Assembly (NCBI GenBank): GCA_913057435.1 | Contig: CAJXNY010000002.1 | Span: 124,001 to 188,000, forward strand | Direction of reading: 5' to 3' | Length of the DNA: 64,000 nt | Source of the DNA: an uncultured Oceanospirillaceae bacterium | GTDB taxonomy: Bacteria; Pseudomonadota; Gammaproteobacteria; Pseudomonadales; Balneatricaceae | Shown: in pieces, positions 36,840 to 45,538 of the stretch | Layout: every line of letters starts with the position of its first letter | How positions within the stretch are numbered: the first letter of the stretch is position 1 | Notes under the pieces: generated by a model | Databases searched by the model: none | Told to the model about the DNA's origin: nothing | Seen by the model: only the letters and a program-made list of their open reading frames with translations | Position numbers and translations under genes: made by a program

Positions 36840-39113
36840 ATGTTAAATCCCTATCGACGAACGCTACTGGCAGCCTCTATTGCTGCGGCAACGTTTATTG
36901 GTTCAACAACGTACACACAGGCGGCGGTGTCTATCACGAAAGGCAAAACGGTGATTCCTGCCGGGAATGCGACCGATGCCCAGGATATAACCATCCGTAA
37001 TGAAAAGCTGGCCTTTGCGCTGGCGCTGGGCTCTGCGCCGCCCTGGGGTGTGGCCCGTGGCTGCATCGTGGATATTGCCAATGTGCAAGCCGACGGTTCG
37101 CTCAGTAATGATCGGGTCGCCTTTGCGGATTTCATTCCGAATAACTGGTCCAGCTGGCCGAACACCTATCAGAACGTTGATATCGTTAAAGATACCGCTG
37201 CCGAGGCGGTGGTGCGGGTGTCCCGTGATTTTGGCAAGGTGGATGTCACTACAGAGTATCGCCTGCGCCAGAACGATGATCGTATTCATGTCAGCACCAC
37301 CATGACTAATAAGGGTGAGGCGATAAACGATCTGTTGTCGGGCTATACCCTGTGGCCGGATGGTGGTTACAAGTTTGCGGTGCCGGGTTACGCCGGGAAA
37401 GAAGAGGCGGTGGTGGCCTCACCACTGGCCGACCGCTTTGTTGGCTACGATGCCGACTGGGCGATCGCGCTGCATGCGCCGTACTTTACCGAGCTGAAAT
37501 ACAAATCCCGTGATCTTTACCGTAAACACAGCCTGGCCGCTGGCCAGTCGATTAGCTTTGAGGGTGATTACCAGGTGCTGGCCAGTGGCGATATTGCCCC
37601 GGTCGCCCGCGCAGAAATTGAGCGTAAAGGGCTGAAAGCAGGCACGGTAACCGGCTCGGTGAAAACCGCAGACGGTGCGGTGGTGGAGAATCCGGCGGTA
37701 ATCGCCTTGAAGGATGGCGTGCCGTATATCTGGACCATTGGCCAGCAGGGGGGGTATAGCCTGGATCTGCCCGTGGGTGACTACGAAATATACGCCACCG
37801 GTAAAGGTTATTCTGATAGTGGCAAGGTGACGGCGAAGGTACGCAGTGGCAAAACACTGCAGCAGAGCTTTGCCGACCTTGCCGCACCGGGCCGGGTGAG
37901 TGTACAGGTTAGCGCGGTGGATACCGGGGCTGCACTGGATGCAAAAGTGCAGATCGCCAAAGGCAGCAAACCGTTAATCGAGTTTCTGGGATCTAAAACC
38001 TTCTTTACTGAGCTGACGCCGGTCGGCAAGGCGGAGTTTACCCTGGCACCGGGCGACTATCAGTTGAAGGTGTTGTCGGGCGGGAATTTCCTGTCTAAGC
38101 CATTATTACTGGATGCCCAGGTGAAACCGGGCGCAACAACTCAGCTGACGGCACAGGTTGATATTCGTACCCGGCCCACAGCGCAGGGCTGGTATGCGGG
38201 GGATCTTCACCACCATGCGGATGTGCTGGAAGGCTCAACGCCACCGGAGTTTCTGGTGCGTTCCCAGCTGGCAGCCGGGTTGAATGTGACCTTTGTCAGT
38301 GACCATGACTCTACCCGCAATCACAAAGCCATACAGGCGCTGTCTGCACAGCGGGGCATTCCGTTTGTGCCGTCGATGGAGGTGTCGCCGTCCTGGGGGC
38401 ATTTCAATCCGTTCCCGCTTACGATTGGTGCCGAGCTGAAGGTTGACCCTGGCGTGGATGATATTCATAGCATCCTTAAGGATGCCCGCCGTATGGGGGC
38501 AACGGTGGTGGCGTCTAACCATCCGTATATTCCCTATGGTTACCTGAGCAGTCTGGAGAAAAAAACCGCACCGGGCGGCTTTAATCCGACTATCGATCTG
38601 ATCGAGATAAATTCAGAAGTGGATTATCAGAAGGCCGTCGAGAAAGCACGCGCCTTCTGGAACGAGGGCCTGCCGTATTACTACACCGCCGGGTCTGACA
38701 CCCATGATGTCTGGAATGAAACCACCGGCCATAACCGGATGTTCGTTTACACCGGCAGCCAGCCGGATGCAGCAGCCTTTGCGCAGGCGATGAAAAATGG
38801 CCGTAGCTATGCTTCATTCGGCCCGGTGATTTACCCGCAGAATGTGATGTTCGGTGATACGGTCAAGCTGGCCGTCGGGCAGCCACAGACGCTTAACTTT
38901 AAGCTGCTGGCGGTGAATGGCCTGGCATCGGTCAAACTGATCGGTAATGAAGGGCTGATCAGTGAGCAGACGTTGACAGGGGAGCAGAGCGACGTGAGCT
39001 TCACCTTGCCGATGCGCTCAGGCTGGGTCGCGCTGGTGGTGGAAGACAGCGAGAAAAATAAAGCCTGGAGTAACCCGGTGTGGCTGAAAACAGTCGAGGT
39101 TGCCCAGTTCTGA
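36840..39113 (+). CDS. Secreted CehA/McbA-family metallohydrolase
   Basis: This 757-aa protein has a signal peptide (about 1-28, ending TYTQAA). A beta-rich N-terminal part (about 30-260) is followed by carboxypeptidase-regulatory-like beta domains (about 265-450). A PHP-type metal-dependent hydrolase domain (about 450-680) carries GDLHHHADV near 455, SDHDS, EVSPSWGHFNPF and GSDTHD near 618 as metal ligands. CehA and McbA hydrolyse carbamate insecticides, but most relatives have unknown natural substrates. It lies 206 bases ahead of a TonB-dependent receptor gene in the same direction. Confidence 0.8.
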   Translation: MLNPYRRTLLAASIAAATFIGSTTYTQAAVSITKGKTVIPAGNATDAQDITIRNEKLAFALALGSAPPWGVARGCIVDIANVQADGSLSNDRVAFADFIPNNWSSWPNTYQNVDIVKDTAAEAVVRVSRDFGKVDVTTEYRLRQNDDRIHVSTTMTNKGEAINDLLSGYTLWPDGGYKFAVPGYAGKEEAVVASPLADRFVGYDADWAIALHAPYFTELKYKSRDLYRKHSLAAGQSISFEGDYQVLASGDIAPVARAEIERKGLKAGTVTGSVKTADGAVVENPAVIALKDGVPYIWTIGQQGGYSLDLPVGDYEIYATGKGYSDSGKVTAKVRSGKTLQQSFADLAAPGRVSVQVSAVDTGAALDAKVQIAKGSKPLIEFLGSKTFFTELTPVGKAEFTLAPGDYQLKVLSGGNFLSKPLLLDAQVKPGATTQLTAQVDIRTRPTAQGWYAGDLHHHADVLEGSTPPEFLVRSQLAAGLNVTFVSDHDSTRNHKAIQALSAQRGIPFVPSMEVSPSWGHFNPFPLTIGAELKVDPGVDDIHSILKDARRMGATVVASNHPYIPYGYLSSLEKKTAPGGFNPTIDLIEINSEVDYQKAVEKARAFWNEGLPYYYTAGSDTHDVWNETTGHNRMFVYTGSQPDAAAFAQAMKNGRSYASFGPVIYPQNVMFGDTVKLAVGQPQTLNFKLLAVNGLASVKLIGNEGLISEQTLTGEQSDVSFTLPMRSGWVALVVEDSEKNKAWSNPVWLKTVEVAQF

Positions 39114-39259
39114 TGCACTAAATGCAACGGGCTGCCACGCTGTTGTTAGCGTGTCGGCCCGTTATCCAGCCATACCCGCCAGTGCCTTTCAATACAACAA
39201 AGAGAGCTGCCACCAGGCCTGGCCAACTAGTTACATATACAACGCAAGAAATTGAGAAA

Positions 39260-39278
39260 GCAATCAAGAATCATTACC
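39260..39278 (+). promoter_or_regulatory. Candidate Fur box
   Basis: GCAATCAAGAATCATTACC matches 12 of 19 positions of the Fur consensus, with the right half (AATCATTA) intact. It is 42 bases upstream of the siderophore receptor start. Confidence 0.45.
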
Positions 39279-39319
39279 ATTCGCGCCTCTTATACATCTG
39301 TTGTTAAGGGGACTATGGA

Positions 39320-41470
39320 ATGCAGTACTTTCAACCGGGCCAGTTGGCCCTCGCCATTACCGCAGCATTAAGCAGTTACGCTGTCGCAGCTAGCGAAGCC
39401 GCACCGTATAAAAACCAGGCAACACAACAGGATGCACTGGTGGTAGTCGGGCGTGCGCAGTCGATGTACCGAGTAGAGACAACAGATTTTGCCACTCGCA
39501 CCGACACCCCCATTGAAAAGATTCCGCAGTCCGTACAGGTGATTCCGCAGCAGCTGATAAAAGATCAGGCGGCGCGCAAAATTACCGACCTTTACCAGAA
39601 TATCGCCGGGGTAAACAGTTTCAGCTATTCCGGGGTCACATTCCGGGGCTTCCGTCAGGATGAGATTGTTTACGATGGGGTTAAAGGTGACCCGTTCAAC
39701 GGTTTTGCTGTGCCGCAGCTGTTTAATATTGAAACGGTGGCGGTGCTTAAAGGCCCGGCAGGTGCCATTTATGGTGGCGGTAACCCCGGTGGGTTGATCA
39801 ACTACATCACGAAAAAACCGCAGTATGAAACCCAGCGTTCCGTGCAGGTGTCTGCCGGTAACGACGAGTTTCTCAGCGGTGCCATTGAGCTGACCGGCAG
39901 TGTTAACGATGAAGAGACTCAGGCCTATCGGATTGGCCTGTATCGCGATAGCGAGTCACCCTTTCGGACGAACACCAGCGCAGACAACACCATTCTGGAC
40001 CTGGGCTACCGTATCGATGTGAACCCGGACACCAGCCTGGTACTGCAGTACACCGATATAAAGCAGGAACTGGGCGGCAACCGTCTGCGCGGGGTGCCGG
40101 TTGATGATGATGGCAACTTTATTACTGATATCAGCTGGAACCCGAACGAAGCAACCGATTACCAGAACCTGGACGCCAGCGTGTGGCAGGGACGGCTGGA
40201 ACATCGCTTCAGTGAGCGGACAAAACTGGATGTGACGGCGCGCTACTTCAGCAATGATGAAGAACAGAACTACCATGAGCCACGTGGCTTACAGGACACG
40301 GATGGCGATGGTGTGGTTGATTTTTCCCAGCGTCAGTTCCGCGACCAAGTACGCGAGAATACCGGGCTAAGCCTTACCGCTAATCTGGTAAACCAGTTCA
40401 ACGCCGGTGGGGTTCCTCATACGCTGCTGACCGGTGCGGACTGGTATCGTCATGATTTCACCGCCTCTTATCGCACGGCACAGCAGTCGTCCCGTGGTGG
40501 GCCGGTGCCAGGGCTGAGCCTTGCGAACCCGCAATATGGCCTGACCTCCGCGGCAGACTATGACCTTTCATCAGTGACACCCCGGCTGACCGATACCCGT
40601 TCTGACCGCTACGGCTTGTATGTGCAGGACCAGCTGGACCTGACTGATAACTGGTCTGTCACCCTGGGAGGCCGTTACGATCACTTCAAGGATCAGAATC
40701 GGCTGGCAGGGGCTGACTTTTCTGATGGCGAGCTGACTTACCGTATCGGTACGACGTACAACATCAATGACCGCTTCTTCCCCTATGCACTCTATGGCAC
40801 CGGCTTCCAGCCGCAGTCCGCCAGCAGCCAGAGCAAGGCGCAGGGCGGGCCGTTTGACCCGGAAACCAGCAATATTGTGGAAGTTGGCCTGCGTACCCGG
40901 TTACTGGACGATAGCCTGGCACTGAACCTGGCCGCTTATCGAATTGTCCGAGATGGCATCCTGCAGGCAGACCCCGCCGGTGATGTAGACGGTGACGGCG
41001 AAGATGATCTGGTTCAGCTGGGTGAAGTGGAGAGTAATGGCTTTGAAGTCGAGTTGGTCGGTGACCTCACCCCGGACTGGGTACTGACCGCCAGTTACGC
41101 GTATAACGATACCCGCGTAGTGCAATCATCCGAACAGACTCGCTATTCAGTGCCCGGCACTGACCGCTTTGCCAATGCGCCGCGTAACACCTTTGGTTTG
41201 TGGAGCCGCTACCAGCTGCCATCAATCGACTCATCAATCTCGATGGGGGTGGATTACGTGGATGAACAGTTCAGCCTCAGCGGCCAGCGGGTGAAACCGT
41301 ACACGATTTATAACCTGAGCTGGGCGACCGATGTCGATGACTGGCAGCTGCAGATGAACATCAAAAACCTGTTTGATGAGGAGTATGCCAGCAGCGGGTT
41401 CCTGTCTCGCTCCGGCCACTTCCCAGGCGAACCTCGTCGGGTTTACCTGAGTGCAAGCTATAACTTCTGA
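39320..41470 (+). CDS. TonB-dependent siderophore receptor
   Basis: This 716-aa outer-membrane receptor has a signal peptide (about 1-24), a TonB-box/plug region (ALVVVGRAQSMYR, then IEKIPQSVQVIPQQLI and GGGNPGGLINYITKKP) and a C-terminal 22-strand barrel ending in aromatic YNF. The plug is of the ferric-siderophore class (FhuA/FpvA-like, often hydroxamate). AAGGGG lies eight bases before the ATG. The candidate Fur box upstream suggests iron-repressed expression. No siderophore biosynthesis or ABC uptake genes are nearby. Confidence 0.87.
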   Translation: MQYFQPGQLALAITAALSSYAVAASEAAPYKNQATQQDALVVVGRAQSMYRVETTDFATRTDTPIEKIPQSVQVIPQQLIKDQAARKITDLYQNIAGVNSFSYSGVTFRGFRQDEIVYDGVKGDPFNGFAVPQLFNIETVAVLKGPAGAIYGGGNPGGLINYITKKPQYETQRSVQVSAGNDEFLSGAIELTGSVNDEETQAYRIGLYRDSESPFRTNTSADNTILDLGYRIDVNPDTSLVLQYTDIKQELGGNRLRGVPVDDDGNFITDISWNPNEATDYQNLDASVWQGRLEHRFSERTKLDVTARYFSNDEEQNYHEPRGLQDTDGDGVVDFSQRQFRDQVRENTGLSLTANLVNQFNAGGVPHTLLTGADWYRHDFTASYRTAQQSSRGGPVPGLSLANPQYGLTSAADYDLSSVTPRLTDTRSDRYGLYVQDQLDLTDNWSVTLGGRYDHFKDQNRLAGADFSDGELTYRIGTTYNINDRFFPYALYGTGFQPQSASSQSKAQGGPFDPETSNIVEVGLRTRLLDDSLALNLAAYRIVRDGILQADPAGDVDGDGEDDLVQLGEVESNGFEVELVGDLTPDWVLTASYAYNDTRVVQSSEQTRYSVPGTDRFANAPRNTFGLWSRYQLPSIDSSISMGVDYVDEQFSLSGQRVKPYTIYNLSWATDVDDWQLQMNIKNLFDEEYASSGFLSRSGHFPGEPRRVYLSASYNF

Positions 41471-41482
41471 TGATTGATAGCG

Positions 41483-41512
41483 CTGGGGCGCTGAGTTTAA
41501 GCAATGCCCCAG
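41483..41512 (+). terminator. Probable terminator after the receptor gene
   Basis: CTGGGGC (41483-41489) pairs with GCCCCAG (41506-41512), extended by GCT/AGC inside the loop. The T-run behind it is poor. Confidence 0.45.
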
Positions 41513-41608
41513 TGTTAGTACGTCACAGGTTAGACTTGCCGTTATACGCGGCGCCATTGACCAATCAATACCAAACTTCTCAGCGAGCGGCAGAACTTCT
41601 GCTACTGT

Positions 41609-41809
41609 TTACGGTTTTTTGTCAGGACTGACCTCAGTCGGCGATGGTGCTCGCTTCAAGAGGTTTCTTGTATTAATGGGCTGGATTTTTTCTAATCCAG
41701 TGGAATTTCTCAGCATTTCACCCCAGTTAGCATCACCATAAGCCACAGCGTTGGCATTGGCATTGTAATTTTTACGTTTCACCGGTCCTATCTGAGCTGG
41801 CAGTTTCAT
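41609..41809 (-). CDS. Small 66-aa peptide, possible RiPP precursor
   Basis: This short peptide begins MKLPAQIGPVKR and has a repetitive Asn/Ala stretch (NYNANANAVAYGDANW) in the middle and a basic, Pro-rich end. AAAGGA lies upstream of the ATG. It is on the same strand and directly downstream of the two PatG-C-like genes, and is AT-rich like them. The leader-like LPAQxxPVxR start and the context suggest a ribosomal peptide precursor. There is no Cys and little Ser or Thr in the middle, so the processing chemistry is open. Function unknown. Confidence 0.5.
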   Translation of the reverse strand: MKLPAQIGPVKRKNYNANANAVAYGDANWGEMLRNSTGLEKIQPINTRNLLKRAPSPTEVSPDKKP

Positions 41810-41957
41810 TATGGATATCCTTTAGTGTGTCATAAAGTAAAATATCAGAAGTGATTCCCCATGATCACTGTTTAGATATCTTATTTTCCATAAGTCAGTT
41901 TTGAAAATGGAAATTCACTCAAATCAGCGATGGGGCATATTTTATATTTCTGTGTAT
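41810..41957. other. Intergenic spacer with a hairpin
   Basis: AGTGAT and ATCACT (41850-41869), flanked by outer ATATC/GATAT arms, could form a hairpin between the PatG-C-like gene and the 66-aa gene. Confidence 0.4.
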
Positions 41958-43133
41958 TTATAGTTCATCAACACTAGTTAGTGATTTCCATTGCTGAATA
42001 GATCCGATCATGACTGGCGTAATTCCACTGACATCAACCTGCATTAAATACGTTGTAGCTGCGATAGTTGTGTTACTTGGGTCAAAGAAAGTTAACTGAA
42101 CGTCGCGAATAATTGAATGCTGTCTGGATATTTTAGAAGGCTTAACCGTATAGCCACTGAATTCTAATTTGTTTTTTATAGCGTCTTTAACAATTGAAGA
42201 CAGAACGACAGTATTATATATCGAGTAATTTAAGGCACGATCATCTGGTGATTGGCCCCTATTCACCGTGCAATAATAAAGACGGTTAAGCATACTGATT
42301 AATGATTCTTTTTCTTCGTCTGAAATTGATCCAGTGGAATATGTTTTTTCAATTAATGAATCAATCGTCCAGTCAGCCAGGCCATAAGCAACCGGTATTA
42401 CTGATTGTAAGGCAGTATAGTTAATCAACCTTGTACTACCAGAGATGTAACCTGGTAACACCATACGCATAACATCGTCAGGTGATGTTACATTATCGTT
42501 TATTTTTTTAGTCATATATTTAAGCAATTCATTCTGATCATCTTTCAGTTTTTTCTGTTTAGGTTTAAGCCGAGACATCAAGTCATTATAAATACTGACA
42601 TCAAAACCAACGCTATTAGCCAAAAAACTTACCAGTATAGAATAAATAGAATCACTAAAAGCAGCAAGGCTTGGGTTAATTGAATATATAGGTGTTGAGT
42701 TTATATCAATCAACCAAATTAATTGGCTATACATGAAGAGGTTTTTTAGATCCCCAGATGCGTCTCTATAAAGTAGAAAGGCAATCATGGATACATGATC
42801 ATCAGGAGAGTTTTTAAACTCTTCCTGCATTTCTTCAGGGAGGTTAGAGTGCCAGGTTTCCATATAAGCAGTAAAAACATCCAGATTTGACTCAGTGCCA
42901 AAATCATAGGAAGGCTGGCCAATCGTAGCGACCAGCTGACAATTTTCAAAAGTTGGAAAAGAGCCTTGATTAAAAACAGCGCTATTAGCAGAGGGGGTGG
43001 CTGTACAGGTACATGTGCTGGCAGGTTCAGGGGTGGTTACTGCCGTTGGAGTAACTGGGGTCTGCTCCATTACGTTTGGCAAAGTAGCTTTTTTTTCAGT
43101 GGAAGCTAATTTTGACTCTATTTCGTTAGACAT
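41958..43133 (-). CDS. PatG C-terminal-domain-like protein
   Basis: This 391-aa protein matches the non-protease C-terminal part of PatA/PatG cyanobactin maturation proteins: VATIGQPSYDFGTESNLDVF near 70-90, YYCTVNRGQSPDDRALNYS near 285-305, and LTFFDPSNTT followed by QVDVSGITPVMIGSIQQW at the end. The first 65 residues are unlike that family: low-complexity, Thr/Pro/Ala-rich, with a TCTCTATPSANS segment. No subtilisin domain is present. In cyanobactin enzymes this domain has no settled function. AAAGGAAC precedes the ATG. It is one of two tandem copies and AT-rich. Confidence 0.65.
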   Translation of the reverse strand: MSNEIESKLASTEKKATLPNVMEQTPVTPTAVTTPEPASTCTCTATPSANSAVFNQGSFPTFENCQLVATIGQPSYDFGTESNLDVFTAYMETWHSNLPEEMQEEFKNSPDDHVSMIAFLLYRDASGDLKNLFMYSQLIWLIDINSTPIYSINPSLAAFSDSIYSILVSFLANSVGFDVSIYNDLMSRLKPKQKKLKDDQNELLKYMTKKINDNVTSPDDVMRMVLPGYISGSTRLINYTALQSVIPVAYGLADWTIDSLIEKTYSTGSISDEEKESLISMLNRLYYCTVNRGQSPDDRALNYSIYNTVVLSSIVKDAIKNKLEFSGYTVKPSKISRQHSIIRDVQLTFFDPSNTTIAATTYLMQVDVSGITPVMIGSIQQWKSLTSVDEL

Positions 43134-43206
43134 GAAAAGTTCCTTTTATATTGAAAGAGTAAGAGGTACTGCATCAACGTTCACGGATGTCATATTAGTG
43201 GGTGCT

Positions 43207-43539
43207 TTATTCGCTATACTCTGTCTGTATTTCTTCAGGAAAGTTCGAGTACCAGACTTTCATATATGCAGTAAAATCATTCAGATTTGAATCAACACCA
43301 AAGTTATAGGTGGGTTGGCCAATTGCCGTTACCAGCTGGCAGTTTTCAAAGGTAGGAAAAGCCCCCGGGTTCTGACCAGGGTTAAAACCCGTACTGTTGT
43401 TGACAGATGGCATTGCTGTGCATGTGTAAGCGGATGCCTCAACAGCAGATGGCATTACGGTAGCACCAGTTGAGGCCTGAGCGCTAGCGGTCACCTCCGG
43501 TACGCTGGATGATGGTTGTACTTGCGTTTCATTAGGCAT
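43207..43539 (-). CDS. Truncated paralogue of the PatG-C-like protein
   Basis: This 110-aa protein copies the N-terminal part of the 391-aa neighbour: the same Thr/Ser/Ala-rich leader with YTCTAMPSVNNS, then FPTFENCQLVTAIGQPTYNF and further similarity to the PEEIQ segment, where it stops. ATG 43539 is preferred because AAAGGAAC lies upstream exactly as in the neighbour. It may be a broken duplicate or a deliberately short partner. Only about 75 bases separate it from the full-length copy. Confidence 0.6.
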   Translation of the reverse strand: MPNETQVQPSSSVPEVTASAQASTGATVMPSAVEASAYTCTAMPSVNNSTGFNPGQNPGAFPTFENCQLVTAIGQPTYNFGVDSNLNDFTAYMKVWYSNFPEEIQTEYSE

Positions 43540-43593
43540 AATAGGTTCCTTTAATAATGAAAGGGTAAGGCTGGAGTAAGACAATAAATGCAA

Positions 43594-43823
43594 TCGACTG
43601 ATATTTCAAATGCGAACCAGCCGCTGGGGTATTTCGTAGCTTTCACATATAGAAATAGGGGTCAGAAATTCCTATACAAACAAGACACTACAAACAGCTG
43701 ATCCTGACAAAGCAAATACATGGGTGTCTATTAATCAGCTCCGTCCTTAATCCTTTGGCCAGAGAAGTACGGTGTAGATAGCTGCCGGGTTGGTATAAGA
43801 GAAAGGTAAACCATTTATAGTAA
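43594..43823. other. Intergenic stretch upstream of the PatG-C-like genes
   Basis: AT-rich and without a gene. It should hold the promoter for the minus-strand PatG-C-like genes. No repeat is noted. Confidence 0.4.
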
Positions 43824-43863
43824 AAAAAGCCCCCATCCGCTTAACAGCGGTGGGGGCTTTTTT
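43824..43863. terminator. Bidirectional terminator
   Basis: A-run, GCCCCCA(T)CCGC, loop TTAACA, GCGGTGGGGGC and T-run form a symmetrical structure immediately downstream of the spuC-type gene (minus strand). Confidence 0.92.
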
Positions 43864-43874
43864 AAACGCGGACT

Positions 43875-45263
43875 TTACAGCGCGTTTACAGTTTCCAGCG
43901 TCAGATCAAAACACTTCAGTGCTTTTTCACACAGTTCATCGACTTCAGCTTTGCTGATCACCAGTGGCGGTGACAGCACCATACGGCGGCCGACAGCGCG
44001 CATGATCAGGCCGTTGGCGAAGCAGTGGTCACGGCAGATCATGCCGATGTCGATACCTTCACCGAATCCTTCTTTGCTGGCTTTGTCTTTCACCAGCGCC
44101 ATGCCAGCAACCAGACCTACACCTTCAATGTGGCCCACCAGCGGGTGGTCACCCAGTACTTCACGCAGTTGTTGCTGGAAGTAAGGACCAATCTCTTTAC
44201 CAACATACTCGACGATGTTTTCTTCTTTCATCAGGCGGATGTTTTCCAGCGCCACGGCAGCGGCAACCGGATGGCCGGAGTAGGTGAAGCCGTGGTTGAA
44301 ATCATCATCGTGGGCAGTCAGGGCATCGGCAATACGATCGCCTACGGCCACTGCTGAAATCGGCAGATAGCCAGACGACAGGCCTTTGGCCATGGAAATG
44401 ATATCCGGCGTAATACCGAAAGTTTCGCTGCCGAACCAGCTGCCGGTGCGGCCAAAACCACAGATCACTTCATCAGCGGCGATCAGGATGTCGTATTTCT
44501 TACAGATTTTCTGGATTTCAGCCCAGTAGTTGGCTGGTGGCACGATCACACCGCCCGCGCCCTGGATGGGTTCGCCGACGAAGGCTGCGACGTTATCCGG
44601 GCCCACTTCGAGGATTTTCTCTTCCAGTGCGCTGGCGCAGGCGATGCCGAATTCTTCTTCGCTCATATCACCGGCTTCACCGTACCAGTACGGCTGGCGA
44701 ATACGCTCAACGCCTGGCATCAGTGGGGCACCTTGTTTGTGCATGCCGCTCATGCCGCCCAGGCTGGTGCCACCGACGGTGCTGCCGTGGTAGGCATTCT
44801 CGCGGGAAATCAGGATGTTCTTGTACGGCTTACCTTCGATACACCAGTACTGACGCACCATGCGGATGATGGTGTCGATCGCTTCAGAACCGGAGTTGGC
44901 GAAGAAAATACGGTTCAGATCACCTGGCGTAACACTGGCGATTTCCTTGGCCAGGCGGGCTGCAGGCGTGTTTGTGGTCTGGAAGAAGGTGTTGTAGTAG
45001 GCCAGCTGGTCCATCTGGCTGCTGGCAGCAGCGGTCAGTTCTTTACGACCGTAACCCATGTTGACACACCATAAGCCCGCCATGCCGTCGAGGATTTTGT
45101 TGCCTTCGCTGTCCCACAGGTAAACGCCTTCAGCGCCGGTGATAACACGGGCACCTTTGGCGTTAAGTGCGCCGGTGTTGGTGAACGGGTGCAGATGGTG
45201 TGCTGCATCCTGGGCCTGAACTTCTGCGGTGTTAACGAATTGCGTGTTGATAGCTTGATTCAT
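43875..45263 (-). CDS. spuC: Putrescine/diamine:pyruvate aminotransferase, SpuC type
   Basis: This 462-aa class III PLP aminotransferase has Asp264 (ADEV) and the Schiff-base Lys293 in SMAKGLSSGYLP, with NSGSEAIDT as the phosphate-binding region. It resembles SpuC, which transfers the amino group of putrescine or related diamines to pyruvate and yields 4-aminobutyraldehyde. A GntR regulator gene lies upstream on the same strand and potFGHI-type genes are divergent. A TGTGATCACA palindrome lies 121 bases before its start, so it probably belongs to the GntR regulon. Confidence 0.85.
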   Translation of the reverse strand: MNQAINTQFVNTAEVQAQDAAHHLHPFTNTGALNAKGARVITGAEGVYLWDSEGNKILDGMAGLWCVNMGYGRKELTAAASSQMDQLAYYNTFFQTTNTPAARLAKEIASVTPGDLNRIFFANSGSEAIDTIIRMVRQYWCIEGKPYKNILISRENAYHGSTVGGTSLGGMSGMHKQGAPLMPGVERIRQPYWYGEAGDMSEEEFGIACASALEEKILEVGPDNVAAFVGEPIQGAGGVIVPPANYWAEIQKICKKYDILIAADEVICGFGRTGSWFGSETFGITPDIISMAKGLSSGYLPISAVAVGDRIADALTAHDDDFNHGFTYSGHPVAAAVALENIRLMKEENIVEYVGKEIGPYFQQQLREVLGDHPLVGHIEGVGLVAGMALVKDKASKEGFGEGIDIGMICRDHCFANGLIMRAVGRRMVLSPPLVISKAEVDELCEKALKCFDLTLETVNAL

Positions 45264-45383
45264 GATGCGCTCCCAGTGCTCTGCTCCATCAGGGATGAGG
45301 AAGCAGAGCGATTGTCAGGTTAGGGGCTGCTGCCTGTGATCAGGTGCAATCCTCTGTTTGGCGTATGTCGCCGATATGGAATT

Positions 45384-45401
45384 ATTTTGTGATCACAAAA
45401 T
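45384..45401. promoter_or_regulatory. Palindromic operator upstream of the spuC-type gene
   Basis: ATTTTGTGATCACAAAAT is an 18-bp perfect palindrome. Its TGTGATCACA core occurs twice more at 46363-46396. It is probably bound by the GntR regulator encoded at 45539-46258. Confidence 0.65.
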
Positions 45402-45472
45402 TATAAAGTCAACAAAAAAGCTCAATCAAAAAAATATGCTGATCGATTGATAGTGGCGTTTTTGGTGTTGAA

Positions 45473-45538
45473 GATCGCCAGCAAGCTGGCTCCTACGAGG
45501 GTGTGGCAGGTTTGTAGGAGCGAGCTTGCTCGCGATCG
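45473..45538. repeat. REP doublet, Pseudomonas type
   Basis: TGTAGGAGCGAGCTTGCTCG at 45512 and onward matches the REP sequence common in Pseudomonas. An inverted partner (GCCAGCAAGCTGGCTCCTAC, 45477-45496) faces it, giving the usual two-hairpin arrangement between genes. Such elements are mobilised by RAYT transposases, none of which is in this window. Confidence 0.8.
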
